Shown here one piece after another: positions 36,016-45,068 of a stretch of 64,000 nt of DNA (position 1 is its first letter; every line of letters starts with the position of its first letter). The position numbers were made by a program, and so were the translations under genes. Source of the stretch: an uncultured Clostridia bacterium (GTDB taxonomy: Bacteria; Bacillota; Clostridia; UMGS1810); contig CAKSTL010000003.1 in the NCBI GenBank assembly GCA_934500875.1, positions 149,189 to 213,188 on the forward strand, given 5' to 3'. The notes beneath the pieces were generated by a model, which had not been told where the DNA came from, did not search any database, and saw nothing but the letters and a program-made list of their open reading frames with translations.

Positions 36016-38910
36016 ATGAAAAAAACAAGTTTTTTAATTTTAGCGGCAATGATAATCAATTTGTTTTCATTTTCGGCATTTGCAAAAAATCAAGAAAACA
36101 TAAAAATAGAAAGTCTTTTCTTTTATGATGAATTTAACAATGTTTGTTTAAATGCGGGCGGGGAGGAAAAAAGCCTTACCCCATGCGTTGTGGTTTCAAA
36201 GGATATAGGCTCTGTATCTTTGGACAATCTGAAAATTGTTGCGGCAACTTATGAAGAAGGTGGCAGTCTTAAGGATGTTTCGGTTTTTGCGATAAACCAA
36301 GAAAGCCTTTTGCACGGCGAAAAAATATACGGCTTTGACAGGCGAACGTTAACGGCGGACAAGCTTGTTTTTCCAAAAAATGGTTATGCAAAAGCATATC
36401 TTTTTGAAAGCTATCCGAACATAAAGCCGTATACCGAGTGCGTATCTTACATCTTAAAAAGCAATAACGCCCAGCCCGTCGGACGGCTTAAGGCGGATGT
36501 TGACACAGACCGTTTTTCAAAACTTATAGACGGACGCTTCGAAATAAGAAAAGAGGAAGGCATGAGAAAATATTCTCACAATGCGTCATACGACAAGCTT
36601 TTTGACACAAACGGCGCAGCAAATGTTTACCTGTCAAGCAGTATCGGCGCTGTGCAATATCCTGTTTATCAATACGGTTACGGATATGACAATTCGGCAA
36701 AAGTGGGCAAGCTTGACGGAAGTGCGTCGGGCGGAAGCTGTTTTCAGGGACCTTTGTGGTATTTTCAGTATACAAAGTCCATTGCGTCAACCGACAGCAT
36801 AACATATGAATATCTCGTTCCCGAGGCAGACAGCGTGGCGCTGAGATGGAAAATTGCGCAGGGCGGAGGAAATTATCCCGGTTTCAGAAATTTTGCCGGA
36901 CTTTGGGGCAAAGGCACAACAGGCGATACGGTATTGTCGTTTAAGGCGCCCTACAGCGGAACGGTGAGAATTACGGGTGCGCCGGCAGGTCTTTCGGCGG
37001 CAGATAAAAACGGTCTTATGTTCAGAATAAGCAAAAACGATAATACCGAAGTTATTTTTCCCAAAACTATGCGTGAAGGAATTGACACCGTTTCGGGCTG
37101 GAGCTATTATAACGTAAGCGTTGAAAATGCTTCGTCCGCTTGCAGCGTGGACTGCACCGCAGATGTTGAAAAAGGCGATTTTATAAGGTTTATTCTTACG
37201 GGAAACGGCAAAGGCGGCGATATAAAATGGAGTCCGAAAATAGAATATACCTCAATAGACGGCGAAAAGGCTTACGATTATACAAAATATGATGACAATG
37301 CTTTGGTGTCAAAAACGGCACAGGACACCTTCTATGCACCGTATGACGCTAAAAAATCCAACAATCTGAACATTGTGAGCATACCTGTTGCAAACCCTTC
37401 GGACGGTCAGAGCGTTTCGGTATTAAGCAGCAGCGAAGATATTCTCGAATACATTGGTGATAACAAATTTATGGTAAAGGGAGTTTCCGCTTCGCCAATA
37501 ACGGTTACCGTTAAGATAAGCGAAAACGGCGAAGAAATATCGTCCGATAATATAACCGTCCGCTGCGTAAACATAATGGCGCTTACATCGGTTGCGGCAG
37601 CCGAGGTGTGGAGCGGTACCGAAAAAGACAAGCCGATAAGTGCATATATGTTTGCAAAAAATATATCCGACGGGGTGTATAAGGACGAAAACGGCGAAAA
37701 TCAAAAGAATTTTATAGTTAATATCACGGATGATGTGTATTCGGGCGGAAGCGACTGCACCATTGCGGTAGGAACCCTAAATTCGCCGAACGGCATTAAG
37801 CTGCCTTACAATATAAACTGCGTTATAAAAAGCGCTTCTTCGTCAGGCTTTACTTGGATTGGAAGGTTTTTAAACGAAAGCGAGTATGCCTCGGGGTGGG
37901 AAAAGTATGAAAATATTTACAAACGAAGCATAAATATAAACGGCGATGTATCGCCCGTAAATATTAAAAATACCGATAATTACGGTATGCCGCTCGGGTA
38001 TACTCTTTGTGCAGGAGAAGAAGAGTGCGCTTTGCAGAAAGGCACGTATTATCAGAAGGATAACGACATTTATGTAAATCCGTTCGACAATGAAAATCTT
38101 GACAATTTAAATCTTATTCTTGCCGACAACGTTCTTGTAAGCGTTAACGGAAATTCAAGGTGGCTCGGAAAGCTTGCCTTTGAAAACATTGGATTTATGC
38201 CGGGTACTCTCAACAGCGCAAAAGACCAGGTGCTTTACGGCGCAGACCATAACGATACTGCGTTCGCGTTTTTCGGCTGCAGGTTCTTTAAGGGCAAAAA
38301 CTGCGCAATAAGCATAGCGGCAAGGTACAATGCGTTTTTGTTTGACTGCGTAAGCGCATATGCTTCAACGGACGGATTTAACTATCACAGCAATAACGAT
38401 ACCGAAAACAAGATTGCGTCTGCGGTTGTTGAGGTTAACTGCATTTCGTACAGCAACGGCTCGTTTAATCAGCTTGCGGGAAGTACGAATAAAAACAATT
38501 CAAACAATTCTTCAACGGCGCACGACAGTATGTACGTGCTGAGAGTAGGGGGAAGATACTGGAATTCTCAGGGCGGCATTGTGGCGGACGCAGGCGGAAC
38601 AAAAAGCATTACAATCGGATGCGAGGTTTACGGCGTTGCAAAAGATACGCTCAATCAGCCCACCGCATATCAGTTTTACGACAAAACCTCCGACAATGAT
38701 ACAAACAATCTTTATTGGGAAAATCCGCCCAAGTATGTTATAGACTGTCTTGCAACAGGAACGTTTGTGCGAAACAGCGTTGCCGGAACGGAAAATACGT
38801 ATGTTCTTGATTTGTGCGGATTTAACCGTACAGTTCTTATGACAGACACGTCGCAGATATACAATATGAAATCTGTTTCGTGGTCCGATATTATTGAAAG
38901 CGACAGTTAA
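36016..38910 (+). CDS. Secreted beta-helix surface protein, function unknown
   Basis: 964 residues with a signal peptide (about 1-23, ending SAFA). The N-terminal part has short beta modules and a jelly-roll-like segment around 240-410. The C-terminal 300 residues have a right-handed beta-helix pattern with ladders of Asn, Gly and Ser: STDGFNYHSNN, VEVNCISYSNGS, NSQGGIVADAGGTKSITIG. Beta-helices of this type are seen in polysaccharide lyases and some glycosidases, but no family could be named. It is the last gene of the run that starts with the importer and ends 20 bases before structured repeat copy B. Confidence 0.65.
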   Translation: MKKTSFLILAAMIINLFSFSAFAKNQENIKIESLFFYDEFNNVCLNAGGEEKSLTPCVVVSKDIGSVSLDNLKIVAATYEEGGSLKDVSVFAINQESLLHGEKIYGFDRRTLTADKLVFPKNGYAKAYLFESYPNIKPYTECVSYILKSNNAQPVGRLKADVDTDRFSKLIDGRFEIRKEEGMRKYSHNASYDKLFDTNGAANVYLSSSIGAVQYPVYQYGYGYDNSAKVGKLDGSASGGSCFQGPLWYFQYTKSIASTDSITYEYLVPEADSVALRWKIAQGGGNYPGFRNFAGLWGKGTTGDTVLSFKAPYSGTVRITGAPAGLSAADKNGLMFRISKNDNTEVIFPKTMREGIDTVSGWSYYNVSVENASSACSVDCTADVEKGDFIRFILTGNGKGGDIKWSPKIEYTSIDGEKAYDYTKYDDNALVSKTAQDTFYAPYDAKKSNNLNIVSIPVANPSDGQSVSVLSSSEDILEYIGDNKFMVKGVSASPITVTVKISENGEEISSDNITVRCVNIMALTSVAAAEVWSGTEKDKPISAYMFAKNISDGVYKDENGENQKNFIVNITDDVYSGGSDCTIAVGTLNSPNGIKLPYNINCVIKSASSSGFTWIGRFLNESEYASGWEKYENIYKRSININGDVSPVNIKNTDNYGMPLGYTLCAGEEECALQKGTYYQKDNDIYVNPFDNENLDNLNLILADNVLVSVNGNSRWLGKLAFENIGFMPGTLNSAKDQVLYGADHNDTAFAFFGCRFFKGKNCAISIAARYNAFLFDCVSAYASTDGFNYHSNNDTENKIASAVVEVNCISYSNGSFNQLAGSTNKNNSNNSSTAHDSMYVLRVGGRYWNSQGGIVADAGGTKSITIGCEVYGVAKDTLNQPTAYQFYDKTSDNDTNNLYWENPPKYVIDCLATGTFVRNSVAGTENTYVLDLCGFNRTVLMTDTSQIYNMKSVSWSDIIESDS

Positions 38911-38930
38911 ATCCTGACGGTAAACAGAAA

Positions 38931-39228
38931 AAGACGGCTAAAGCCACTCCTCGATAAGACAACATTGCCTTAAAAACATATTTTTTGCGTCTTTCTGTGT
39001 TAAAAAAACTCGCAATCCGTCAGGATTACTCGCTTTTTTGCCTTGAAATTCATCAAAAAATCTCGTTTTTAAGGTGCAAAGCAGTTTTGAATATTGGATT
39101 TTACAATTCAGACAAGAAATAAAACCTGCCGTTATGCTGACGCATATGGCAGGTTTTTGACGTAGTATGAATTTAAAATGCAGCTTCAAAACCAATGCTT
39201 TCTTATTGAGGAGCGGCTAAAGCCGTCT
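38931..39228 (+). repeat. Structured inverted-repeat element, copy B (convergent-junction element)
   Basis: A 298-bp element with imperfect terminal arms (38931-38966 and 39193-39228) that both contain AAGACGGCT and a palindromic GGCTAAAGCC. Internal stems are CCTTAAAAAC with GTTTTTAAGG, AATCC/GGATT between A and T runs, and AAACCTGCC with GGCAGGTTT. T-runs flank the outside on both strands, so the outer stem could end transcription in both directions. It lies between the converging ends of the beta-helix gene and the lacI-type gene, and fills most of the 394-bp gap; nothing else was seen there. Confidence 0.88.
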
Positions 39229-39304
39229 TTTTTGCGTAATTTTTTATTTAATGAAAGAAAATATTCTTAATTTCGGTTTTGAAGGTCAGAGTACCTTTTT
39301 TCGG

Positions 39305-40261
39305 CTACATATAAAGCTTAACGTCGATAAGCTCGTTTACCTTATCGTGCGAGCCTGAAATTTTTTTCAAAAGCGCCGATACCGCCTTTTCCGACCAGCC
39401 GTTCCCCGTCATTCCGACGCTCGGCAGAAAACAGGGAATATGAAGCCTTGTATTCACGGCGTCAAAACTTACAAACGGAATATTTTTCATTTTTGAAAGC
39501 AGTTTAAATGCAAAAAGGTCTGAAAACGTAACAATTGAATCAAACGAAACTTTCTTTGCGCATATGTCGTCGTAAACCTCATAAAGGTTTGACGAAGTAG
39601 GATTAACCTCAAAGAGTCTTTTTTCGCAAAGATGTATGTCTTTTTCGGCAAAAGCCTTTTTTAATCCTTCAAACCTGTTTATGCTCGACTCGATATATTT
39701 TGACGCACCAAGATATATCGGCGCTTCGCAATTTTTTTCGGTTAAATAGCGCCCTGCAAGATATCCGCCTTTTATATCGTCCGAGCACACATAATCAAAA
39801 CCGCAATTCTTAAAATACCGTCCTATCAGGATATACGGCATATTCTGCTTTATCAGAAAACTGATATTTTCGGTGCTGTGCTGCGAAGGACACAGCATAA
39901 TGCCGTCCACCTGTTTGCTGCATGCGCTTACAATTGCGTTGTATTCCTCGCTGTTGTTTTCGTTGGTATTCATAATAATAACCGAATACCCCTCCTGTTT
40001 TATTTTATCCTCCACAAGTTTTATCTGATACGCAAGGTGAGGATTTGAAATATCGGGGATAATAATCGCCACCGTTCCCGTTTTTCCCGACCTTAGCGAT
40101 ATTGCCGAATTGTTCGGGATATATCCCATTCTCTTTGCGGTGTCAATTATCTTTTTTGCGGTTTCTTTTGATATATCGTTCATACCGTTGAGTGCGTGCG
40201 AAACAGCGCCCACCGTTACATTAAGCTCGTTTGCAATGTCTTTTAACGTTACTCTTTTCAT
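39305..40261 (-). CDS. LacI-family transcriptional regulator
   Basis: 318 residues. The N-terminal helix-turn-helix reads TLKDIANELNVTVGAVSHAL, followed by the hinge helix region, and residues from about 58 form the sugar-binding periplasmic-type domain (VAIIIPDISNPHLAYQI). It binds a sugar effector and represses nearby genes. It diverges from the isomerase-epimerase pair, and a palindrome with a central CG overlaps that operon's -10 region. AAGGAAG precedes the ATG. Slightly short for the family, but both domains are present. Confidence 0.92.
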   Translation of the reverse strand: MKRVTLKDIANELNVTVGAVSHALNGMNDISKETAKKIIDTAKRMGYIPNNSAISLRSGKTGTVAIIIPDISNPHLAYQIKLVEDKIKQEGYSVIIMNTNENNSEEYNAIVSACSKQVDGIMLCPSQHSTENISFLIKQNMPYILIGRYFKNCGFDYVCSDDIKGGYLAGRYLTEKNCEAPIYLGASKYIESSINRFEGLKKAFAEKDIHLCEKRLFEVNPTSSNLYEVYDDICAKKVSFDSIVTFSDLFAFKLLSKMKNIPFVSFDAVNTRLHIPCFLPSVGMTGNGWSEKAVSALLKKISGSHDKVNELIDVKLYM

Positions 40262-40298
40262 AAATTCTTCCTTATATATAAATATACCTACATACGGT

Positions 40299-40327
40299 AT
40301 TATATAAAAACTTTAACGCTTTGTCAA
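40299..40327 (-). promoter_or_regulatory. Consensus sigma-A promoter of the lacI-type gene
   Basis: On the minus strand a perfect TTGACA (40327-40322), 17-base spacer and TATAAT (40304-40299), about 40 bases before the ATG. Confidence 0.8.
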
Positions 40328-40369
40328 GAATTTACATTCCCTTTATAGGGCAAATTAACCAAAAAGCTA

Positions 40370-40398
40370 TTGACAACCTATGCTCAATATGTTACTAT
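40370..40398 (+). promoter_or_regulatory. Sigma-A promoter of the isomerase-epimerase operon
   Basis: TTGACA (40370-40375), 17-base spacer and TACTAT (40393-40398), 68 bases before the isomerase ATG. Confidence 0.8.
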
Positions 40399-40410
40399 AA
40401 CGATATAGTA
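40393..40410. promoter_or_regulatory. Candidate LacI-family operator
   Basis: TACTATAACGATATAGTA is an 18-bp palindrome with 16 matching positions and a central CG, the usual form of LacI-family operators. It overlaps the -10 box and the expected start of transcription, a repressing position. Binding by the adjacent regulator is inferred. Confidence 0.6.
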
Positions 40411-40465
40411 AAGTATTTTTTAACAGAATAAATAAATTTTATTAAAGTATGGGAGGATGTAAAAA

Positions 40466-41884
40466 ATGAGGGCAGTCGGCAACAAAATTACTTTTGCGCT
40501 CTATTTCGGAAACAGAGGATTTTTTCCGGGCGAGGTAATTGCAAGCGCAAGAGAGGATATGAAAAAGGCGGTTACGGACGCAGGCTTCGGTTTTATATGT
40601 ATGGATGAGAACAAAACCAGATACGGCGCAGTCGAAACCATAAAAGAAGGTGCGGAGTATGCCCGTTTTCTTGAAGAAAACAAAGGAAAGTTTGACGGCA
40701 TAATCTTGTGTCTGCCGAACTTCGGTGACGAAAACGGTGCAATTGCGGCGTTAAAGGACGCAAATGTTCCCATTCTTGTTCAGGCTTATCCCGATAAGCT
40801 CGGCGAAATGGATTTTGCCCACAGAAGGGATGCAATGTGCGGAAAATTTGCAATGTGCAATCTTTTAAGACAGGCAAACATTCCGTATACGCTTACCGAA
40901 AAATTTGTGACAGACCCCAAAGGCGCTGATTTTAAAAAGGATTTGATAAGCTTTGCGGGCGTATGCCGTGTTGTAAAGGGAATGAAAAACTTTAATATCG
41001 GTGCAATCGGCGCAAGAACCACTGCCTTTAAAACCGTAAGGGTAGATGAAATTGCTTTTCAGAAAAAGGGTATCAATATTGAAACAATTGACCTTTCCGA
41101 CGTGTTTGAGCGTGTGAAAAAGGTAACCGATGACAGGGTAGAGGAAAAGAAAAAACAGATATTAAACATCACCGAATTTTCGGGATATCCCGAAGAAAAG
41201 CTTGACACTATGGCAAAGGTGCAGGCGGTTTTTGAAGATATTGTTTCGGAATACAATCTTCAGGCGGTTGCCGTTCGCTGCTGGAATGAGTTTGAAACGG
41301 TGCTCGGCATTGCACCGTGCACAAGCCTTTGCCTGCTTAATGAAATCGGCGTAAGCGCAGCCTGCGAGGTGGATATTACAAATGCGGTTATGATGAGGGC
41401 GCTGTCGCTGGCATCGGATTCGCCCTGTATGCTTCTTGACTATAACAACAACTACGGCGACGACAAGGACAGAGCGATAATGTTCCACTGCGGACCTATT
41501 CCACCTTCTATGCTTGAAGGAAAAGGAAAAATTATTGAGCATCTTATGTTTAAGAAAACCTTCGGCGAAGGAACCGGCGTAGGCGTTAACAAAGGCAAAA
41601 TCAAATCGGGAGATATCACCTTCGGAAGCGTTAAAACCGAAAACGGACGTATCTGCGGCTTTGTTTCGGAGGCGGAATTTACAGACGATATATTCGACGA
41701 GGCATTTTTCGGCAGCGGAAAGGTTATAAAGAAAGAAAACATCGACAGTATTTCAAACTATATGGCAAACAGCGGATACAAACATCATCTTGCAATTACA
41801 TACGGAAACTGCGCAAAAGCTGTAAACGAGGCGTTTTCAAAGTATCTTGATTTTGATATTGACGTGCTCGGCAGCATAAAATAA
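40466..41884 (+). CDS. L-fucose/L-arabinose isomerase-family protein
   Basis: 472 residues, cytoplasmic, with GGGAGG upstream. The pattern is that of the fucose-isomerase-like family: an N-terminal Rossmann-like part (FDGIILCLPNFGDE), then AVRCWNEFE and ACEVD supplying likely metal-binding acidic residues, and IMFHCGPIPPS, where a His ligand is expected. Family members interconvert aldoses and ketoses with Mn2+. Its partner downstream is a ketose 3-epimerase, so the pair probably turns a sugar from the degraded glycan into a central ketose. The substrate is not determinable; L-fucose itself is only one option. Confidence 0.75.
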   Translation: MRAVGNKITFALYFGNRGFFPGEVIASAREDMKKAVTDAGFGFICMDENKTRYGAVETIKEGAEYARFLEENKGKFDGIILCLPNFGDENGAIAALKDANVPILVQAYPDKLGEMDFAHRRDAMCGKFAMCNLLRQANIPYTLTEKFVTDPKGADFKKDLISFAGVCRVVKGMKNFNIGAIGARTTAFKTVRVDEIAFQKKGINIETIDLSDVFERVKKVTDDRVEEKKKQILNITEFSGYPEEKLDTMAKVQAVFEDIVSEYNLQAVAVRCWNEFETVLGIAPCTSLCLLNEIGVSAACEVDITNAVMMRALSLASDSPCMLLDYNNNYGDDKDRAIMFHCGPIPPSMLEGKGKIIEHLMFKKTFGEGTGVGVNKGKIKSGDITFGSVKTENGRICGFVSEAEFTDDIFDEAFFGSGKVIKKENIDSISNYMANSGYKHHLAITYGNCAKAVNEAFSKYLDFDIDVLGSIK

Positions 41885-41913
41885 TTTAAAATATTAAAAA
41901 GGGGAGAATTGTA

Positions 41914-42795
41914 ATGAACAAACTCGGAATTTTTATGAATTTCTGGGAAAAAAACTGGGACGCCGACCATAAAAAGTATATTAAAAAGGTTTCCGAAATC
42001 GGCTTTGACATTCTTGAATTTCAGGCTCAGCCTCTTTTGGAAATGAGCAAAGAGCATATGAGCGAGCTTGCAAAAATGGCAAAGGAGTGCGGTATAGAGC
42101 TTACCTACAGCCTCGGTCTTGACAGAAACTATGACGTTTCATCCCTTGACGAAAAGGTGCGTCTCGGCGGTGTTGACTATTTGAAAAGAATAGTGGAATG
42201 TATCGGCTTTATGGGCGGTACGCTTCTTTCGGGAGTAAGCTATGCAGGCTGGGGAACGCCCGATAATTTTGACGGCGACAAGCGTCCGTATTGGGCAAAC
42301 AGCATAAAGAGTATGAAAGAAATTATAAAAACTGCAGAGGATAACGGCGTAACATACTGCGTTGAGGCGGTAAACCGTTTTGAAACCTGTCTTATAAACA
42401 CGGCGGCGGAGGCTCTTAAATATGTTGAGGAAATCGGCAGCCCGAATATAGGCGTTCTTCTCGATACATACCATATGAATATTGAAGAAAGCAATATCGG
42501 CGACGCAATAAGGCTTGCGGGCGACAAGCTTACAAGCTTCCACACGGGCGAGAACAACAGAACCGCTCCGGGCAAGGGTCATCTTGACTGGGATGAAATT
42601 TTCGGCGCACTCTCCGAAATCAAATACAAGGGCAGAATTGTGAGCGAGCCTTTTGTAATGCAGGGCGGAGAAGTCGGACGTGACATTCACGTTTACAGAG
42701 ATTTGGTTGACAATCCGAGCGAGGCGAGAATTGACGAAGAAGCAAAATATCTTCTTGAATTTGAAAAGTCTATGCTCAGAAAATACAATATGTAA
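41914..42795 (+). CDS. D-allulose/D-tagatose 3-epimerase family enzyme
   Basis: 293 residues in a TIM barrel, GGGGAG upstream. Similarity to clostridial D-psicose (allulose) 3-epimerases is high along the whole length. The metal and catalytic residues are in place: Glu in CVEAVNRFE, Asp in VLLDTYHMNIEES, His in SFHTGENNR, and Glu in VSEPFV. The family epimerises free ketohexoses at C3. It follows the isomerase by 29 bases under the same LacI-controlled promoter, and a terminator follows at once, giving a compact two-gene operon. Confidence 0.9.
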   Translation: MNKLGIFMNFWEKNWDADHKKYIKKVSEIGFDILEFQAQPLLEMSKEHMSELAKMAKECGIELTYSLGLDRNYDVSSLDEKVRLGGVDYLKRIVECIGFMGGTLLSGVSYAGWGTPDNFDGDKRPYWANSIKSMKEIIKTAEDNGVTYCVEAVNRFETCLINTAAEALKYVEEIGSPNIGVLLDTYHMNIEESNIGDAIRLAGDKLTSFHTGENNRTAPGKGHLDWDEIFGALSEIKYKGRIVSEPFVMQGGEVGRDIHVYRDLVDNPSEARIDEEAKYLLEFEKSMLRKYNM

Positions 42796-42805
42796 TGTTC
42801 ACTTT

Positions 42806-42835
42806 AAGACCGGGGAAAAATTCTCCGGTCTTTTA
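42806..42835 (+). terminator. Intrinsic terminator after the epimerase gene
   Basis: AGACCGG pairs with CCGGTCT around a short loop and is followed by TTTT and AATTTT, 11 bases after the stop codon. Confidence 0.8.
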
Positions 42836-42890
42836 ATTTTCACAAATATTGTGTTAAAGTACAAATTATTTTCTTGTTTCTCAAAAAATA

Positions 42891-42919
42891 TTGCAATATT
42901 TTTTCAGGGCTGATATAAT
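42891..42919 (+). promoter_or_regulatory. Sigma-A promoter of the (alpha/alpha)6-barrel glycosidase gene
   Basis: TTGCAA (42891-42896), 17-base spacer and TATAAT (42914-42919). A near-palindrome TTGGCTAGCTAA lies next to the -10 and may be a binding site. Confidence 0.65.
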
Positions 42920-42954
42920 TGGCTAGCTAAAGAAAATGTTTGGAGATAAAGAGT

Positions 42955-45051
42955 ATGAAAACTTCAAAAAACGCCGAAAAAATAAACTATACGCCGCCGC
43001 TTCTCGGCAATGGCTCTCTTTGCGTTATGCTCGACTATTGCGGATGTCAGAAAAATGCCGGAATGTTTGACGATAAAACGTGCTGCGTTCCCGAAACGTG
43101 CGTGTGGTGGGCAGGAAGAAGATACCGTTACGATACCGTTCCCGAGCGTCCCGATTACAAAAGATACACCCTCATACCGTTCGGTATGGTTGCAGAGAAA
43201 ATTAACGGATGCGAAAACTGCGAGCCTTCGGACTGGGAACAGTCGCTTGACACCGATAACGGTTTTATGCAGTCTTTGTGCAAATACAGCGGCGTTAACA
43301 TAACGACAAGGGCATATGTTCATTTTGAATATAATATGCTTTCGGTTAAAAAAACGTTTGACAGCGCATTGGATTATGCGTTTGTATACAAGCTTAAGGG
43401 CGCCGACGGAAAAAAGATTGAACGGTTTTTATACACTGCGAAAAAGATTAAAAACGGCGCCGAAATATCCTACAGCATAGACGGAAAAAGCTTGTATAGC
43501 GGAAAAATTTATATTTTTTCGGATAAAGATGTCTGCGTTAAGGTTGAAGATGATAATGTGCTTCTTGAAAGACGTTTTGAGGCAGGCGAGAGCGCAAGTA
43601 TGTTTGTTTTATACTGCGACGATTTTGAAAGAGCGGATTACGAAAAATATCTTGGCGGGAAACGGAATGAGATTTTAAAAAATCCCGAAAAAGCGTTTGA
43701 GGAAAGCTCGCAGCTTTGGAACAGATATATGAAATTGCCGCACATATCGCTCGGGAATGAAAAAATAAACAACGTTTACAAAACGGCTCAGTATCATTTA
43801 AAAACGCTTTCTACAAAGTGGTCTGTTCCTATGGGCATTAACAATGTTATGTGGCACGGCGTATATTTTGCGTTTGACGAAATTTTCACAAGCACCGCTC
43901 TGCTTTCGTCAAATCATATTCCCGAGGCATATAAAATCTGCAAATTCAGGTATGATACGCTCAAAAATGCTGCTGCAAGGGTATCGTCAAAGGACGTTAA
44001 ACAGGCAAATTACTTCTGCGAGAGCCTGGAGGACGGCTGTGACAGCGGTGTTTTGGGATTTTTCAGAGAACACGTTTTTCAAAATACCAGCGTGGTTTTG
44101 AATTTTTGGGAATACTACAAATACACTTGCGATACTAATTTTTTGAAAAATATGGCTTATCCTGTTGCAAAAATGTGTGCGTCGTTTTTTATGAACAATA
44201 TGGTTTATAAAGAAGAGAGCGGAAAAACGGTGATTACCGCATGCACCGACCTTGAAAGGCTTGGTGCCTCGGTAAAAAATGCTTATATGACAACTTGCAG
44301 TGCGATAAAACTTTTTGAGGTGTTTTATGATATTTCGCTGATAATCGGCGAGGACAAAGGCTTTGCAAAACAGTGTCTTGACACTGCAAATGCGCTGAGA
44401 AAATATCTTCCCAATGACGGCGAAAAATACATTCCTTATCCCGGCTGCACTGATAAGAGCATAGGTGTGCTGAGCGGATGTTTTCCGTACAGTGTGCAGA
44501 AGAATGATGACGTGTTCCAGAAAAAAGCCATTGAGGATTTTGTCGGAGATGAGCTTACTTTCGGCAATATGTATAACGTCGGCAAGCACATTTCTTCGTG
44601 GTATGCTGCGTGGAAAGGCATTGTTTATGCCGAACTGCGTGACGCTAAGGCTTACGGTTCGCTCAAACAGGCGAACGAGTCGGCAGGGTGTTTCGGCGAG
44701 ATGTTTGAAATAAACGAAAAAGGGTGCGTTTTCCGTCCTTGGTTTACCACCGCCGCAGGGGCATACATATATGCCGTAAACCGTATGCTTGTTCAAAGGT
44801 ATGGTGATGTTATTCTGATTGCACCCGCACTTGCACAGTGTGAAAAAACTTTCGGTTTTACGCTTCCCGTATACAAAAATACGGTTGTCAGCGTAAGAGT
44901 TGAAAACCTTAGTCTTGCCGATATAACAATACACAGCACCTATTCGGGATTAAAGGTTAAACTGCCCGTTCATATTGATGTTTCCGCCGCTTTAAAAAAT
45001 GGGCTTATAACAAAAACAAACGAAGAAAACATCTATTTATACAATAAATAG
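42955..45051 (+). CDS. Putative (alpha/alpha)6-barrel glycoside hydrolase (GH95/GH65-like)
   Basis: 698 residues from the ATG at 42955, with GGAG nine bases upstream; an in-frame TTG at 42940 is rejected. There is no signal peptide. An N-terminal beta region with LGNGSLCVML is followed by a helical catalytic-type domain (about 280-610; WHGVYFAFDEIFTSTALLSS, GCFGEMFEINEKG) and a C-terminal beta domain. This order is that of GH95/GH65-like and rhamnosidase-like inverting enzymes. Candidate acids are Glu in FDEIF and Glu in FGEMFE. The exact family and sugar are uncertain. It has its own promoter between two regulated units. Confidence 0.6.
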   Translation: MKTSKNAEKINYTPPLLGNGSLCVMLDYCGCQKNAGMFDDKTCCVPETCVWWAGRRYRYDTVPERPDYKRYTLIPFGMVAEKINGCENCEPSDWEQSLDTDNGFMQSLCKYSGVNITTRAYVHFEYNMLSVKKTFDSALDYAFVYKLKGADGKKIERFLYTAKKIKNGAEISYSIDGKSLYSGKIYIFSDKDVCVKVEDDNVLLERRFEAGESASMFVLYCDDFERADYEKYLGGKRNEILKNPEKAFEESSQLWNRYMKLPHISLGNEKINNVYKTAQYHLKTLSTKWSVPMGINNVMWHGVYFAFDEIFTSTALLSSNHIPEAYKICKFRYDTLKNAAARVSSKDVKQANYFCESLEDGCDSGVLGFFREHVFQNTSVVLNFWEYYKYTCDTNFLKNMAYPVAKMCASFFMNNMVYKEESGKTVITACTDLERLGASVKNAYMTTCSAIKLFEVFYDISLIIGEDKGFAKQCLDTANALRKYLPNDGEKYIPYPGCTDKSIGVLSGCFPYSVQKNDDVFQKKAIEDFVGDELTFGNMYNVGKHISSWYAAWKGIVYAELRDAKAYGSLKQANESAGCFGEMFEINEKGCVFRPWFTTAAGAYIYAVNRMLVQRYGDVILIAPALAQCEKTFGFTLPVYKNTVVSVRVENLSLADITIHSTYSGLKVKLPVHIDVSAALKNGLITKTNEENIYLYNK

Positions 45052-45068
45052 CATAAAAATACGTCTCT

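Noticed and set aside
38938..39195. 85-codon minus-strand ORF (and its partner at 45033-45323) as a conserved small gene
   Set aside because: Both lie wholly in the structured repeat; the third copy breaks the frame with a one-base difference while keeping stems.
14641..40301. Identical 12-mer ACATACGGTATT at 14641 and 40290, both near regulator promoters
   Set aside because: Many 12-mer matches are expected by chance in 64 kb, and positions relative to the promoters differ.
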